Source: Acidobacteriota bacterium
GTDB lineage: Bacteria; Acidobacteriota; Terriglobia; Bryobacterales; Bryobacteraceae
Direction of reading: 5' to 3'
Assembly: GCA_947505565.1 (NCBI GenBank)
Contig: CANNLB010000136.1
Span: forward strand, 1-6,949
Length of the DNA stretch: 6,949 nt
This document shows, one piece after another, positions 6,214 through 6,949 of the stretch (position 1 is the stretch's first letter; each line of letters opens with the position of its first letter). A program made the translations under genes and the position numbers. The notes under the pieces were generated by a model, which was given only the letters and a program-made list of their open reading frames with translations, did not search any database and was not told the origin of the DNA.

Positions 6214-6949
6214 ATGAGCACAGCCACGTTACCGAAAACCCGCGCGAAAGAGTTCCGAGAGGCGCTTGCGCAAGGGGTGTTAGTCGCCGATGGCGCGATG
6301 GGCACGATGTTGTATGAGAAAGGCGTGTTCATCAACCGTTGTTACGATGAGTTGAACCTGTCGGCTCCGCACTTAGTCAAAGAGGTACACGAGGCTTATG
6401 TGAAGGCCGGGGCGCAGATTCTGGAAGCGAATACCTTCGGGGCGAATCGGGCGCGGTTGACGACGTTTAGCTTGGGCGACAAGCTGGTGGCAATCAACCA
6501 GGCGGGGGTTCGACTGGCGCGGGAAGCGGCGGGCGAGGCGGCGTTTGTGGCGGGGGCGATAGGTCCGAGCGGATTGCGGATGGGTGCGGCGGGACACACG
6601 ACGGCCGAGGAGATGCGGGCGATTTTCGCCGAGCAAGCGGCGGTGTTGGTGCAGGCGGGCGTGGACTTGATCGTGCTGGAAACGTTCTACCAGATCGACG
6701 AGTTGCGCGAGGTGGTGTTCGCGGCGCGCGAGGCGGCCGGGCCGGAGATGGCGATTGTGGCGCAGGTTACGATCAACGACGACGGGGCGATGCTGGACGG
6801 GACGAGTACGGAAGACTTTACGGCGCTGCTGGATCAATGGCCGGTGGATGTGATTGGGCTGAACTGTTCGGTGGGGCCGAAGGCGACGCTGGAAACGATT
6901 GAGCGGATCATGAAGTGCACCGCGAAGCCGGTGTCGGCGATGCCGAACG
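6214..6949 (+). CDS. Homocysteine S-methyltransferase domain protein (3' truncated by window)
   Basis: The first 245 residues of a pterin/betaine-type homocysteine S-methyltransferase are visible; the gene runs off the window. The domain moves a methyl group to homocysteine to form methionine, using zinc. Seen are DGAMGT (26-31), EANTFGANR (71-79, homocysteine-binding region), GAIGPSG (114-120), LETFYQIDEL (155-164) and GLNCSVGP (215-222), in which Cys218 is the first zinc ligand; the second and third, an expected Cys-Cys pair, would lie beyond the end. The wording NRCYDELNLSAPHLV (41-55) resembles the bifunctional homocysteine methyltransferase/methylenetetrahydrofolate reductase (B. subtilis YitJ type) more than cobalamin MetH, but the part that would decide is missing. 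It follows the SAM hydrolase by 14 bases with its own AAGGA. Both enzymes yield methionine, so a role in methionine and one-carbon balance is likely. Confidence 0.9.
   Translation, partial: MSTATLPKTRAKEFREALAQGVLVADGAMGTMLYEKGVFINRCYDELNLSAPHLVKEVHEAYVKAGAQILEANTFGANRARLTTFSLGDKLVAINQAGVRLAREAAGEAAFVAGAIGPSGLRMGAAGHTTAEEMRAIFAEQAAVLVQAGVDLIVLETFYQIDELREVVFAAREAAGPEMAIVAQVTINDDGAMLDGTSTEDFTALLDQWPVDVIGLNCSVGPKATLETIERIMKCTAKPVSAMPN

Noticed and set aside
6373..6837. Leftward 154-codon open frame opposite the methyltransferase
   Set aside because: Arg/His-rich shadow with no motif; the rightward frame has the homocysteine methyltransferase signatures.

Overview
The window is GC-rich chromosomal DNA from a Gram-negative bacterium. 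Gene content (an LpxL-type lipid A acyltransferase and a secreted sialidase-fold protein with a CxCC motif), codon use and protein style suggest an Acidobacteriota-like organism, perhaps near Bryobacter/Solibacter. That placement is inference; no rRNA or marker gene proves it. The + strand is G-rich throughout: rightward genes favour codons ending in G and leftward genes favour codons ending in C, so the whole window seems to share one replication strand bias.

Layout. Positions 1-41 are a pure G run at the window edge, most likely a sequencing or assembly artefact. After it, a rightward reading frame (42-191) looks like the 3' end of a gene cut by the edge. It converges on, and overlaps by 20 bases, a leftward gene for an exported beta-propeller protein (172-1296). 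A 286-base gap (1297-1582) holds no confident gene. It does contain a small leftward ORF with a good ribosome-binding site, an 8-C run that may have broken its frame, and a long-range inverted repeat covering that ribosome-binding site.

Next comes a tightly packed leftward operon, read from right to left: cysteine desulfurase (3538-4635), then mnmA (2445-3545), then an LpxL-type acyltransferase (1583-2452). Neighbouring genes overlap by a few bases. The first two form the sulfur-donor and thiolase pair for 2-thiouridine at tRNA position 34, arranged as in Bacillus subtilis yrvO-mnmA. The third belongs to lipid A synthesis and is probably joined for co-expression only.

Diverging from the desulfurase, with at most 34 bases between start codons, is a rightward operon: a 248-residue RidA/YjgF-like protein (4670-5416), a SAM hydrolase of the SAM hydroxide adenosyltransferase family (5417-6199, starting directly at the preceding stop codon), and the N-terminal 245 residues of a cobalamin-independent-looking homocysteine S-methyltransferase, probably the bifunctional methyltransferase/methylenetetrahydrofolate reductase (6214 to the window end). 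The last two enzymes both release methionine, so this operon may tune SAM and methionine pools. I found no CRISPR, tRNA, rRNA, transposon or phage genes. The window is mostly housekeeping; the points most worth a second look are the SAM hydrolase operon, the nearly spacerless divergent start, and the small-ORF region at 1300-1582.
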